Shown piece by piece: positions 25,243 to 32,715 of a stretch of DNA of 38,373 nucleotides (the stretch's first letter is position 1; every line of letters begins with the position of its first letter). The DNA lies in NCBI GenBank assembly GCA_003134695.1, contig PLCB01000011.1, forward strand, positions 1 to 38,373, read 5' to 3'. Both the position numbers and the translations under genes were made by a program. Under the pieces are notes generated by a model, which did not search any database, was not told the origin of the DNA, and saw only the letters and a program-made list of their open reading frames with translations. The DNA comes from Candidatus Zemynaea palustris (GTDB taxonomy: Bacteria; Vulcanimicrobiota; Vulcanimicrobiia; Vulcanimicrobiales; Vulcanimicrobiaceae).

Positions 25243-26285
25243 GCGAGTTGTTCCAACACGCGTGGATCGTTTTCGAAGAGCACCCGAATATCGTCCATGT
25301 CGTGGCGGACCATCGCGATGCGCTCGATGCCGACGCCGAACGCCCAACCCGAGACGAGTTCGGGATCGTAGCCGCTCTCGCGCAATACCTCGGGGTGCAC
25401 CATCCCGGAGCCGCCGATTTCGATCCAGCCGGCGCCGCCGCACGTCTTGCAGCCGCCGCCGGCGAGCGATCCCGACCCGCCGCAGCCCGGACAGGTCGTG
25501 TCGACTTCGGCGCTCGGTTCGGTGAACGGGAAGAACGACGGACGGAAGCGGACGGCTTGATTTGGGCCAAAGACCTCGCGGCACATCCCGGTCAGCATCC
25601 CTTTGAGATGCCCCATGTTGATGCCGGGCGCGACCATCAAGCCTTCGATTTGGTTGAACATCGGCGAGTGGCGCGCGTCCATCGAGTCGCGCCGGTAGGA
25701 TTTTCCCGGCACGACGATCGCGATCGGCGGCGGATGCGCTTGCATCGTGCGAATCTGCATCGGCGAGGTGTGCGTCCGCAACAGGAGGCCGCTGGCGAGA
25801 TAGAACGAGTCGAGCCCTTCGCGCGCGGGATGGTCCGGCGGGATGTTCAGCGCGTCGAAATTGTAGTATTCGGTTTCCATTTCGTCGCCGAGGACGACCG
25901 CGAAACCGCGCCGCTCGAAATACGCGCAGGCATCTTCCATCGCCCGCCGCAGCGGATGGAGCGAACCCGCACGTGCCGGGGGTGCGGGGAAGGTCACGTC
26001 GATCGCGACGTCCAGCTGCGCATCGAGCGCGCGCCGCTGCAACGCGGCGTCCGTCGCCGCCAGCAGCCGCTCCCAGACGGTGACGGCTTCGTTGACGACC
26101 TTTCCGGCTTCCGGACGCTCGGCCGGTGGTAAGCTTCCGATCCCGCGCCGCAGCGCGGTCACCTCTCCACTTCGACCGAGAAATCGAACCCGGACGCTCT
26201 CGAGGGCGGCCGCATCATGGGCCTCGGCGAGGGCCGACACGAGACGTTCTCCGAGGGCGTTGAGCTGATCGGCGAGCTGACTGAT
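25239..26285 (-). CDS. pheS: Phenylalanyl-tRNA synthetase alpha subunit
   Basis: Catalytic subunit charging tRNA-Phe. Motif 2 and 3 regions are seen in TSPMQIRTMQAHPPPI, YRRDSMDARHSPMFNQ and GWAFGVGIERIAM. A four-cysteine CxxC...CxxC insertion lies just before the WIEIGGSGMVHPE segment (CPGCGG and CKTCGG), looking like a small zinc knuckle. Start: ATG 26318 has no Shine-Dalgarno and its first residues are atypical. A perfect AGGTGGAG (26300-26293) points to an ATC at 26285 (or 26288), giving ISQLADQLNALGERL, the usual N-terminus, 348 residues. I therefore propose an ATC start; ATG 26318 (359 residues) is the alternative. Confidence 0.93.
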   Translation of the reverse strand: MSQLADQLNALGERLVSALAEAHDAAALESVRVRFLGRSGEVTALRRGIGSLPPAERPEAGKVVNEAVTVWERLLAATDAALQRRALDAQLDVAIDVTFPAPPARAGSLHPLRRAMEDACAYFERRGFAVVLGDEMETEYYNFDALNIPPDHPAREGLDSFYLASGLLLRTHTSPMQIRTMQAHPPPIAIVVPGKSYRRDSMDARHSPMFNQIEGLMVAPGINMGHLKGMLTGMCREVFGPNQAVRFRPSFFPFTEPSAEVDTTCPGCGGSGSLAGGGCKTCGGAGWIEIGGSGMVHPEVLRESGYDPELVSGWAFGVGIERIAMVRHDMDDIRVLFENDPRVLEQLA

Positions 26286-26324
26286 GATTGATCTCCACCT
26301 GGGGAGCTTGCCCCCCATATAAAT

Positions 26325-26354
26325 CGAACGCCCGACCGTTCGGCCAGGCGTTCG
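26325..26354 (-). terminator. Hairpin between yqzL-like gene and pheS (terminator or attenuator)
   Basis: 8-bp stem CGAACGCC / GGCGTTCG with an inner GGCC-GAAC-GGTC stem, followed on the minus strand by ATTTAT. It separates the small gene from pheS and could terminate or attenuate transcription into pheST. Confidence 0.55.
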
Positions 26355-26379
26355 TCAAACTTTCTTCGGTTGGGTTTTG

Positions 26380-26481
26380 CTAGCTACTTGCTGCCGGCTG
26401 GTTGATCTGTCGGTACATGAGGTAGGCGTAGATGGAGCCCGTGCTCGTGAACAGTTTCCAGAAGCGGTCGCTAGTACGCAT
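26380..26481 (-). CDS. yqzL: YqzL-like mini-protein
   Basis: 33 residues, starting MRTSDRFWKLFTSTGSIYAY and continuing LMYRQINQPAA. The pattern F-W-x-x-F-x-x-T-G-S-I-x-A-Y-L-x-Y is that of the small YqzL family known from Bacillus and relatives (about 45 residues, function unknown). A purine-rich AAGAAGGG lies upstream. It sits in the leader before pheS, downstream of a good promoter (26542-26570), and an 11-codon open frame (26516-26481, MSQIKKKGTAD) overlaps its start as TGATG. Confidence 0.7.
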   Translation of the reverse strand: MRTSDRFWKLFTSTGSIYAYLMYRQINQPAASS

Positions 26482-26516
26482 CAGTCAGCGGTACCCTTCT
26501 TTTTTATCTGCGACAT
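26481..26516 (-). other. 11-codon upstream open reading frame before yqzL-like gene
   Basis: ATG 26516 to TGA 26481, reading MSQIKKKGTAD. The TGA shares its A with the ATG of the yqzL-like gene. No clear Shine-Dalgarno. It may only serve to couple ribosomes into the next frame, or may not be translated at all. Confidence 0.35.
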
Positions 26517-26541
26517 GCCGTCGCCGCGAGAGACAACCCGG

Positions 26542-26570
26542 ATTGTAGCACGGCCCGGAGGGGCCGCCAA
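26542..26570 (-). promoter_or_regulatory. Promoter for yqzL-like gene and pheST
   Basis: On the minus strand TTGGCG (26570-26565), a 17-base spacer and TACAAT (26547-26542). The predicted transcript start is near 26535. Confidence 0.6.
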
Positions 26571-26613
26571 GACTTGACAAATCAAGCTTTTCCGAGTCTT
26601 AGAGAGCCCGCTC

Positions 26614-27396
26614 TCAGGGATTGTCCAAGTGGTGCATCAGGGCGTACATAACGACACCGCCGGCCACTGACGCGTTGAGGCTTTGGCCCTCCCCCCGTTG
26701 AGGAATCGAGACGCCGGCGTCCCAGGCGGGCAGCCAACCGGCGACGCCTCGCCGCTCGTTCCCGACCGCGACGATCGAACGCCGTTCGAAAGCAAAGCGG
26801 TCAAGCGGTACGCCGTCGCGGGTGGTCGCCACGAGCGAATAGCGCGCCTTTCTGGCAGCCTCGACCACGCCGGCGGGGCCGTCTTCAGCGACCGGCAGCC
26901 GGAAGATCGCACCCATCGACGCGCGGACGACCTTTGGGTTGTGCGGCTCGACGCCTCCCTCGCCGAAAATGACGCCCCCGAGGCCGAAGATTTCCGCGGT
27001 CCGCAGGAGCGTCCCGGCGTTGCCCGGGTCGTTGGTCGCAGCCAACAGCAGCACCGGCTCACCGCGCGCCAGGATGGTGTCGAGGGGCGCCGTTTCGAGC
27101 GGCGCGACGGCGAGGATGCCGGCCGGGGTTTCGAGGTCGGAGAGGCGCGCCATCGCCTTCTCTGGGACGAGATAGACGGGGGCGTTGATTTGGGCGACGG
27201 CGAGCGGGCCCAGGTTCTCGTAGCCGGCCTCGGTCACGTAGAGCGCCCCGAGGGTCACCCCGCTTCGCAGTGCCTCCTCGACCATCGTCGGGCCCTCGAC
27301 CGCGAAGAGCCGCTGCTCGCGGCGGCCGGCCTTGGTCTTGAGCGCGCGCACAGCCTCGAGCTTCGAGGAATGGAGTCCGAGGCTGGTGAGCGGCAT
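26614..27396 (-). CDS. TrmH/SpoU-family RNA 2'-O-methyltransferase
   Basis: 260 residues. The small substrate-binding N-domain (residues 1-95, RRE...FAVEGPTMVEEAL) precedes the SPOUT methyltransferase domain with all three knot motifs: ATNDPGNAGTLLRTAEIFG, SMGAIFRLPV / AVGNERRGV and SLNASVAGGVVMYAL. SAM-dependent methylation of a ribose in rRNA or tRNA is expected; the target base is not predictable. Such genes often sit between rplT and pheS, as here (with other genes inserted). It is followed by a short inverted repeat GAGAGC / GCTCTC right at the stop, a possible weak terminator. Confidence 0.92.
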   Translation of the reverse strand: MPLTSLGLHSSKLEAVRALKTKAGRREQRLFAVEGPTMVEEALRSGVTLGALYVTEAGYENLGPLAVAQINAPVYLVPEKAMARLSDLETPAGILAVAPLETAPLDTILARGEPVLLLAATNDPGNAGTLLRTAEIFGLGGVIFGEGGVEPHNPKVVRASMGAIFRLPVAEDGPAGVVEAARKARYSLVATTRDGVPLDRFAFERRSIVAVGNERRGVAGWLPAWDAGVSIPQRGEGQSLNASVAGGVVMYALMHHLDNP

Positions 27397-27437
27397 GTGG
27401 TGCGTCGTTCGCCCGCCGGTAGGGAAACGCTGTCACC

Positions 27438-27830
27438 GTGCCCGAGTTGCCCCGGGTGTCGGGTCGGGCGGTGGAGGCCGCGTCCATCATCGTCATCGCA
27501 CTCGCCGTCCTGGTCGGTGGGCGGAACGTCCTGATCGAGATCGCGCACTTCCCGGTGGTCGCCCTGTTCGTCTTGGCGGCGCTGGGCTTTCTCGAAATCC
27601 TCGTGTTGCGGCGCGACGTTGCCCTCGGCGGCGGATCAGCGCGCTTCCGCATAACGCGCGACGCAGCGTTCATCGCCGCGACGATCGCGGCGATCGCGTT
27701 CGTGTACGCGCCGGCGCGCTGGTCGATCGGCGCAGCGGTTGCCGGCCTCGAATTCGCGCTCATCTTGGAATTGCTGGTGCGAATCGTGCCGACTTCCCAG
27801 CCGGCGGCGCCGAACGGGAACCCCGAGTGA
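27438..27830 (+). CDS. Small membrane protein
   Basis: 130 residues, four membrane segments: ASIIVIALAVLVGGRNVLI, FPVVALFVLAALGFLEILVL, AAFIAATIAAIAFVYA and the last around VAGLEFALILELLVRIV. GTG start 27438, 41 bases from the divergent trmH-like gene. Family not recognised. Its TGA overlaps the HD hydrolase start as GTGA, so the three genes 27438-29049 form one coupled unit. Confidence 0.7.
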   Translation: MPELPRVSGRAVEAASIIVIALAVLVGGRNVLIEIAHFPVVALFVLAALGFLEILVLRRDVALGGGSARFRITRDAAFIAATIAAIAFVYAPARWSIGAAVAGLEFALILELLVRIVPTSQPAAPNGNPE

Positions 27831-28492
27831 GCGCGCCGATGCTGACGAAACGCTTCGACGACGGACTCGACCATGCGGTCGAGCTGCACCGCCGCGACGT
27901 TCGCAAGCGTACGAAGATCCCATACGTCGCTCATTTGATCGGCGTTTGCGCGATCGTTCTCGAGTCCGGCGGCGACGAGGACGAGGCGATCGCGGCGCTC
28001 TTGCACGACGCCGCAGAAGACCATGGCGGTGAGCGGCAGCTCGCGGAGATCGAACGACGCTTCGGCGAGAGCGTCGCGCAGATCGTGCGCGACTGTAGCG
28101 ACGCGCTCGTGGAAGAAGGTGCGCCCAAGGGCCCGTGGTTGCCGCGCAAGCAACGTTACGTCGCGCACCTCGCCGAGATCGCGGCACAGCGGCCATCCTC
28201 GGCGCTCGTCAGTGCCGCCGACAAACTCTACAACCTGCGATCGATCGACGCGGACCTCCAGCGGCCCGACGTCGGTGAGAACGTCTACGCACGATTCAGC
28301 GGCAAACGCTGGGGGACGCTCTGGTACTACTGCGCCCTGGCCGACGTGTTCGGCCGGGTGCGCGGGCGGCACGAAGGGATCGCCCGTGAGCTGCGCGCGT
28401 TGACCGACCGCTTGTGTGACAAACACGACACGGCGGCGCTGCTCGAGCGCTGCGAGTGGGAATTGGATCCAAAGCACGGCAAAGCGTCGTGA
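27827..28492 (+). CDS. RSH-type HD-domain hydrolase (small alarmone hydrolase-like)
   Basis: 221 residues; only the hydrolase (HD) half of the RelA/SpoT family is present, no synthetase or TGS domain. Metal ligands: His36 in PYVAHL, His60-Asp61 in ALLHDAAED and Asp132 in SAADKLYNLRS. The first hundred residues carry the R-K-R-T-K-I-P-Y-V-A-H-L pattern of ppGpp hydrolases. It likely removes the 3' pyrophosphate of (p)ppGpp or a related nucleotide. GTG 27827 overlaps the upstream stop; ATG 27839 is a possible later start. Stop overlaps the Nudix start (GTGA). Confidence 0.85.
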   Translation: MSAPMLTKRFDDGLDHAVELHRRDVRKRTKIPYVAHLIGVCAIVLESGGDEDEAIAALLHDAAEDHGGERQLAEIERRFGESVAQIVRDCSDALVEEGAPKGPWLPRKQRYVAHLAEIAAQRPSSALVSAADKLYNLRSIDADLQRPDVGENVYARFSGKRWGTLWYYCALADVFGRVRGRHEGIARELRALTDRLCDKHDTAALLERCEWELDPKHGKAS

Positions 28493-29049
28493 ACGTCCAT
28501 TCCTCGCTGCGCATCTATGAAGGGCGCATCCTCAACCTGCGCGTCGACGAGATCGACGCCTATCACGGCGATCGTACGCGCAAGGTCGAAGTGGTCGAAC
28601 ACGCCGGCGGCGTCGCGATCATCGCGCAACCGGCGCCGGAGACGATCGTGCTGGTCAAACAGTACCGGCATGCGGTCGGCGGCGATCTGTGGGAAGTTCC
28701 GGCGGGGATGATCGAACGCGGCGAGCCGCCGCTCGAAACGGCAAAGCGCGAACTGATCGAGGAAACCGGCTACCGCGCCGAGCGCTGGCGTGCGCTCTGG
28801 AGCATCTACACGACGCCCGGGTTTTGCGAAGAGCGCATCTATTTTTTCGTCGCCGAGGGCTTGAGCCAAGGCGAGTCGGCGCCCGAGGATGACGAGAGTT
28901 TTGAGTTACGCGTCTGGGACCTCGAAGAAGCGTGGCGACTCGTCGAGCGCGACGAACTGCGCGATTCGAAGACGCAGATCGCTCTCGCCTGGGCGCGCTC
29001 GCAACTCGGTCTGCTCCGCCCGCCGGACTTCAGACCTTTCGTTGAGTAG
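28489..29049 (+). CDS. Nudix hydrolase, ADP-ribose pyrophosphatase-like
   Basis: 186 residues. Full Nudix box G-x5-E-x7-REL-x-EE-x-G at GMIERGEPPLETAK and RELIEETGY (about residues 73-95). The preceding RTRKVEVVEHAGGVAIIA and YRHAVGGDLWEVPAG are typical of NudF-type ADP-ribose pyrophosphatases. It cleaves nucleoside diphosphate-linked compounds. Start GTG 28489 overlaps the HD gene stop as GTGA. Co-translation with an alarmone hydrolase suggests a shared nucleotide-salvage or stress task (inference). Confidence 0.9.
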   Translation: MNVHSSLRIYEGRILNLRVDEIDAYHGDRTRKVEVVEHAGGVAIIAQPAPETIVLVKQYRHAVGGDLWEVPAGMIERGEPPLETAKRELIEETGYRAERWRALWSIYTTPGFCEERIYFFVAEGLSQGESAPEDDESFELRVWDLEEAWRLVERDELRDSKTQIALAWARSQLGLLRPPDFRPFVE

Positions 29050-29058
29050 TGAGGTCGG

Positions 29059-29937
29059 TTAGGTCGAGAATCCGCGGTGCTGGTTTGGCGGCACTTGGAG
29101 TCGCCGGATCATCTCGCGCGTCGGGATGCGCACGTTTCGCGCCAAGCGGATCCAGCCCAGAACGCGAATCATCCAAAACGTCGGATCGAATTCGAACCAG
29201 CGCAGACCGTGGCGTGCCGAGAACGGGAAGGCATGATGGTTGTTGTGCCAACCCTCACCGAACGCGATGATCGCAACGAACCAATTGTTCGTCGAGCGGT
29301 CGCCGGTGCGGAACGTCTGATAGCCGACGGCGTGCGAGGCGCTATTGACCAGCCACGTGCAGTGATAGGTGAAAACCAGCCGAGCGAAGATGCCCCAAAT
29401 GACCCACGACCAGCCGCCGATCGCGAGTAGGATCAGTCCGAGCACCACCTGCGCCAATACGTGATTGCGATCGAGGAAAACGTAGAACGGATCTTTCAGG
29501 AGATCCGGCACCCAGCGCCGCCGCTCGTCGCAGGGAACCCGATACTTGTTGCTGCGATAGAGCCACTCGACGTGCGCCCACGGCATCCCGCGATGTGAAT
29601 CGTGCGGATCGCCGTCCGCGTCGGAGTGGGCGTGGTGGGCACGGTGCGTCGCGACCCATTCGATGGGGCCGCCTTGCAGAGCCAGCGCGCCGACGAGGGC
29701 GACGGCGTACTCCGCGGGTTTCCAGAGCGCGAGGCTGCGATGGGTCAGCAGCCGGTGGTAACCGAGCGTGATTCCGAAACCGGTGATGATGTAGAGCGCG
29801 ACGGCGACGCAGACGGCTTGCCATGAAAAAAACGCCGGGATAAAAACGCCAAGCGCTCCAAGATGGATCACCGCAAGGCTCGCGCCAACGGCGTAATCGC
29901 GTCTGGCTTTAGGCTGGGCCGTAGGCGCTTTCGTCAT
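29059..29937 (-). CDS. Acyl-lipid / acyl-CoA delta-9 type fatty acid desaturase
   Basis: 292 residues, di-iron membrane desaturase introducing a cis double bond in fatty acyl chains. Three histidine boxes: HRLLTH at 61-66, HRAHH at 98-102 and HNNHH at 231-235; a further conserved His in NSASHAVG (202). Two membrane pairs (about residues 20-60 and 160-200). Start ATG 29937 follows GAGAGGGA. It lies 56 bases after rplT on the same strand, with a short CCCCT / AGGGG hairpin between, so it may be read through from the ribosomal operon. Electron donor genes are not nearby. Confidence 0.9.
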   Translation of the reverse strand: MTKAPTAQPKARRDYAVGASLAVIHLGALGVFIPAFFSWQAVCVAVALYIITGFGITLGYHRLLTHRSLALWKPAEYAVALVGALALQGGPIEWVATHRAHHAHSDADGDPHDSHRGMPWAHVEWLYRSNKYRVPCDERRRWVPDLLKDPFYVFLDRNHVLAQVVLGLILLAIGGWSWVIWGIFARLVFTYHCTWLVNSASHAVGYQTFRTGDRSTNNWFVAIIAFGEGWHNNHHAFPFSARHGLRWFEFDPTFWMIRVLGWIRLARNVRIPTREMIRRLQVPPNQHRGFST

Positions 29938-29993
29938 ATGAGTTCCCTCTCTCTATACCCGTTCGGACGGAAGAAGTTGCCCCTTGAGGGGTC

Positions 29994-30374
29994 TTACGAG
30001 GCGGCTCGAGTCGACGAAGCTTCGAGTTGAGCCTTGGCAACCGCCAAGAGTGACTCGAACGCCTTTTGGTCACGGACGGCCAAGTCGGCGAGCGCTTTCC
30101 TGTTTAGCGTTACGCCGCTCTTCTTTAAACCATCGATGAGGCGTGAGTACGAAAGGCCCTCACGCCGCGCGGCGGCGTTGATGCGCGCGATCCAGAGCGC
30201 GCGGAAATCGCGCTTGCGGACGCGCCGGTCGCGGTAAGCGTAGTGCAGCGAGTGCAGGAGCGCTTCGTTGGCCACTCGGTAATTGCGACGCCGAGCCGCG
30301 CGGAAGCCCTTGACGAGCTTCATCACTTTGCGGCGGTGCTTGATCTTGTTGAGTCCGCGTTTGATGCGTGCCAT
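29994..30374 (-). CDS. rplT: 50S ribosomal protein L20
   Basis: 126 residues; the conserved N-terminal RNA-binding helix (MARIKRGLNKIKHRRKVMKL) and C-terminal globular part (RDFRALWIARINAAAR) are present. L20 assembles early on 23S rRNA and in several bacteria represses its own operon. A TAGGAG Shine-Dalgarno lies about nine bases before ATG 30374. It follows rpmI by 12 bases. Confidence 0.97.
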   Translation of the reverse strand: MARIKRGLNKIKHRRKVMKLVKGFRAARRRNYRVANEALLHSLHYAYRDRRVRKRDFRALWIARINAAARREGLSYSRLIDGLKKSGVTLNRKALADLAVRDQKAFESLLAVAKAQLEASSTRAAS

Positions 30375-30386
30375 GTTCGAACGCTC

Positions 30387-30593
30387 CTATAGCAGGTACG
30401 GAATTTGCGCGGCGAAACGCCTGAGATCGCCGGCGAACACCGGCTGGTCTTTGCGAAACTTCCGCTTGCGCTTGCGCGACTTCTTGCTGAGGATGTGGCC
30501 GCAGCCGCTGAATTGATGGCGGTGCGTGACCTTTCCGTTGGCGCTGACTTTGACGCGTTTCGCCGTTCCGCGGTGCGTCCGAATCTTAGGCAC
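30387..30593 (-). CDS. rpmI: 50S ribosomal protein L35
   Basis: 68 residues, very basic: MPKIRTHRGTAKRVKVSANG and the HRHQFSGCGHILSKKSRKRK run. The start is GTG 30593, inside the end of infC (eight-base overlap), with AAGGAG about nine bases upstream. The ending QPVFAGDLRRFAAQIPYLL is longer than usual by a few residues. Confidence 0.96.
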   Translation of the reverse strand: MPKIRTHRGTAKRVKVSANGKVTHRHQFSGCGHILSKKSRKRKRKFRKDQPVFAGDLRRFAAQIPYLL

Positions 30594-31176
30594 TTGTGGA
30601 GACTCCTTGGGTGGCCGCAGCCTTCTCGGGATGCAGCATAGAGGTGAACTTCGGAGGTCCGGTCGGCACCGGGCGGGGGGCGAGGATCATGAACATGTTC
30701 TTGCCTTCGAGTTTGGCTTCGCGCTCGACGACCGCGATCGGTGTCATGTCGGCCGCCATTCGGTCCAGCAGTCTCTTGCCGAAACTGGTGTACGTGATTT
30801 CGCGTCCGCGGAACATGATCGTGACTTTGACTTTCCCTCCGTCGAGCAACAGGCGTTCGGCCATCCTGGCCTTGGTTTCGTAGTCGTGCTGCTCGATTTT
30901 TGGGCGGAGTTTGACTTCTTTGAGCTCCCAGTTCTTTTGTTTCTTGCGCGCGTCGCGGTCTTTCTTTGACTGCTCGTACTTGAGCCGTCCGTAGTCGCTG
31001 ACCCGGCAGACCGGTGGGACCGCGGTCGGCGACACTTCGATCAGGTCGAGGCCTTTCTGTCGCGCGAGCGCGAGAGCGTTTTCCGTGGGCATGACCCCGA
31101 GCTGATTGCCCTCATCGTCGATGACGCGAACTTGACGAATCCGAATCTGGTCGTTTATGCGCAGCGGTCGTGCTAT
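30586..31176 (-). CDS. infC: Translation initiation factor IF-3, with proposed ATA start
   Basis: 196 residues. N-domain RINDQIRIRQVRVIDDEG, linker, and C-domain VKLRPKIEQHDYETKARMAE are standard. A GGGAG Shine-Dalgarno (31188-31184) sits seven bases before an ATA (31176), giving ARPLRINDQIRIR after Met, the normal N-terminus. The ATG at 31221 would add 15 residues encoded by the T-run of the attenuator. Rare AUU-type starts in infC are a known autoregulation device, because IF-3 rejects non-standard starts. First gene of infC-rpmI-rplT. Confidence 0.95.
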   Translation of the reverse strand: MARPLRINDQIRIRQVRVIDDEGNQLGVMPTENALALARQKGLDLIEVSPTAVPPVCRVSDYGRLKYEQSKKDRDARKKQKNWELKEVKLRPKIEQHDYETKARMAERLLLDGGKVKVTIMFRGREITYTSFGKRLLDRMAADMTPIAVVEREAKLEGKNMFMILAPRPVPTGPPKFTSMLHPEKAAATQGVSTSA

Positions 31177-31197
31177 CGGAAAGCTCCCGTAAGAAAC

Positions 31198-31222
31198 AAA
31201 AAAGTGGTGATGCTGAAGCATC
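31198..31222 (-). terminator. Attenuator-like terminator in the infC leader
   Basis: On the minus strand GATGCT-TC-AGCATC (31222-31209), then five bases, then a run of six T. It lies between the infC promoter (31318-31346) and infC, so it must be read through or opened to express the operon. Upstream leader sequence holds competing repeats GGTGAG / CTCACC and CCGGAT / ATCCGG. Confidence 0.65.
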
Positions 31223-31317
31223 CCACACGAACGAAACCTACCGAGGGTTCCTTATGGTGAGACCGGATCGCCCGAGAGCATCCGGTGAGAGCCCTTCGGC
31301 CCTGCTTCGGCTCACCG

Positions 31318-31346
31318 AGGATACCAGGAACCCCCCGGGGCGTCAA
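31318..31346 (-). promoter_or_regulatory. Promoter of the infC-rpmI-rplT operon
   Basis: Minus strand TTGACG (31346-31341), 17-base spacer, TATCCT (31323-31318). The leader to the infC ATA is about 135 bases. Confidence 0.65.
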
Positions 31347-31398
31347 GGTTAGCGCTTGCTCGCGTGGGTATCCGAAAACCTTAGCGGAACCACCGGCC

Positions 31399-32715
31399 AT
31401 GCAGCATGGCGACGGTGCCCCTGCGCGCGGCAGCCGCGAGACGGCACTCGGAGCTGACCGCGGGTTCTTCCGTTTCCTTCGTATCCTCGGTCCGGGCCTC
31501 ACCGTCGGCGCGTCCGACGACGATCCGTCGGGGATCGGAACCTATGCCGTCGCCGGCGCGACGTTCGGCTTCGCGACGTTGTGGACGGCGCTCGTCACCG
31601 TCCCGATGATGATCGCAGTCCAATACGTTGCGGCGAAGATCGGCCTCGCCACGGGTGAAGGTCTCGCCGCGAATTTGCGGCGTCACTACCCGAGCTGGCT
31701 CACGCTGGCCGTCGCGGGAGCGCTCCTGATCGGCAACACGATCAACGCCGGCGCCGACATCGGCGCGATCGGCGCTTCGATCAATCTGCTCGCCCCGAAA
31801 GTTCCGATCGCCGCACTGATCATCCCGGTCGGCCTTTTGCTGCTCGTTCTCCAGATTTGGGGATCGTACCGGTTGATCGCGAGCATCTTCAAGTGGTTGA
31901 CGCTGTCGCTCTTCGCGTACGTCGCCGCCTCGTTCTTCGTCCATCCGAATTGGGCCCAAGTGTTGCACGACACGTTCGTTCCGCACGTGGAGTTCAACGC
32001 TGGGTACCTCGCGATGCTCGTCGGCTTGCTGGGCACCACGATCTCACCGTACATGCTCTTCTGGCAGGCGAGTCAGGAAGTCGAAGAAGACATCGCCCTC
32101 GACCGGACCCACCTTTATCAGCGTCGCGGCACGACGCGGCGCGAGAAGAGGTACGCGCTCGTCGACATCGGCGTCGGAATGCTGTTCTCGAACGTCGTCG
32201 CCTACTTCATTATCCTGACGACCGGCGCGACGCTTTTTGTCTCGGGCAATCGACACATCGGAACGGCGGGGGAGGCGGCGCAAGCGCTCGTCCCGATGGC
32301 GGGCCGTGGCGCGGAGTGGCTGTTGGCGGCCGGGATGATCGGCGCCGGCGCGCTCGCGGTGCCCATATTGACGGCATCGTCGGCATCCGCACTCGCCGGC
32401 GCGTTGGGATGGAAAGGGGGATTGGGAAAACTCCCGGGCCGGGCTGTGCAGTTCTACGGGATCATCGCGGTGTCGACGTTTGTCGGCATGGAGATCAATT
32501 TTCTCGGCATTAACCCGGTCGACGCGCTATTCTGGACGGCGGTGATCAACGGTTTTCTCGCGCCGCCCGTTCTCGTCGTGCTCATGCTCATCGGAAGCAA
32601 TCGCAAGATCATGAAAGACTCGGTGAACGGCCCCATGGTCAACATCCTGGGCTGGGGCACGACCGCCGTGATGACTCTAGCGGCTATCGCGCTCGTCATC
32701 TCTTGGGGTCACTGA
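31399..32715 (+). CDS. Nramp-related metal transporter with altered selectivity motifs
   Basis: 438 residues, about eleven membrane helices, SLC11/Nramp fold. Helix 1 has GASDDDPSGIGTYAVAGATF, so the classic D-P-G-N motif reads D-P-S-G. Helix 6 reads GTTISPYMLFWQASQEVEED, so the M-P-H motif of Mn/Fe Nramps is replaced by S-P-Y. These are changes seen in the Nramp-related magnesium transporter (NRMT) branch and other divergent relatives, so manganese or iron is not the safest guess. I chose ATG 31399; the frame opens further upstream but into the infC leader region. Its end overlaps the convergent sigma factor gene by 39 bases. Confidence 0.85.
   Translation: MQHGDGAPARGSRETALGADRGFFRFLRILGPGLTVGASDDDPSGIGTYAVAGATFGFATLWTALVTVPMMIAVQYVAAKIGLATGEGLAANLRRHYPSWLTLAVAGALLIGNTINAGADIGAIGASINLLAPKVPIAALIIPVGLLLLVLQIWGSYRLIASIFKWLTLSLFAYVAASFFVHPNWAQVLHDTFVPHVEFNAGYLAMLVGLLGTTISPYMLFWQASQEVEEDIALDRTHLYQRRGTTRREKRYALVDIGVGMLFSNVVAYFIILTTGATLFVSGNRHIGTAGEAAQALVPMAGRGAEWLLAAGMIGAGALAVPILTASSASALAGALGWKGGLGKLPGRAVQFYGIIAVSTFVGMEINFLGINPVDALFWTAVINGFLAPPVLVVLMLIGSNRKIMKDSVNGPMVNILGWGTTAVMTLAAIALVISWGH

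Noticed and set aside
27059-28477. 472-codon open frame opposite the membrane, HD and start of the Nudix genes
   Set aside because: The plus-strand genes carry full catalytic motifs and overlapping start/stop signals; the antisense frame has none.
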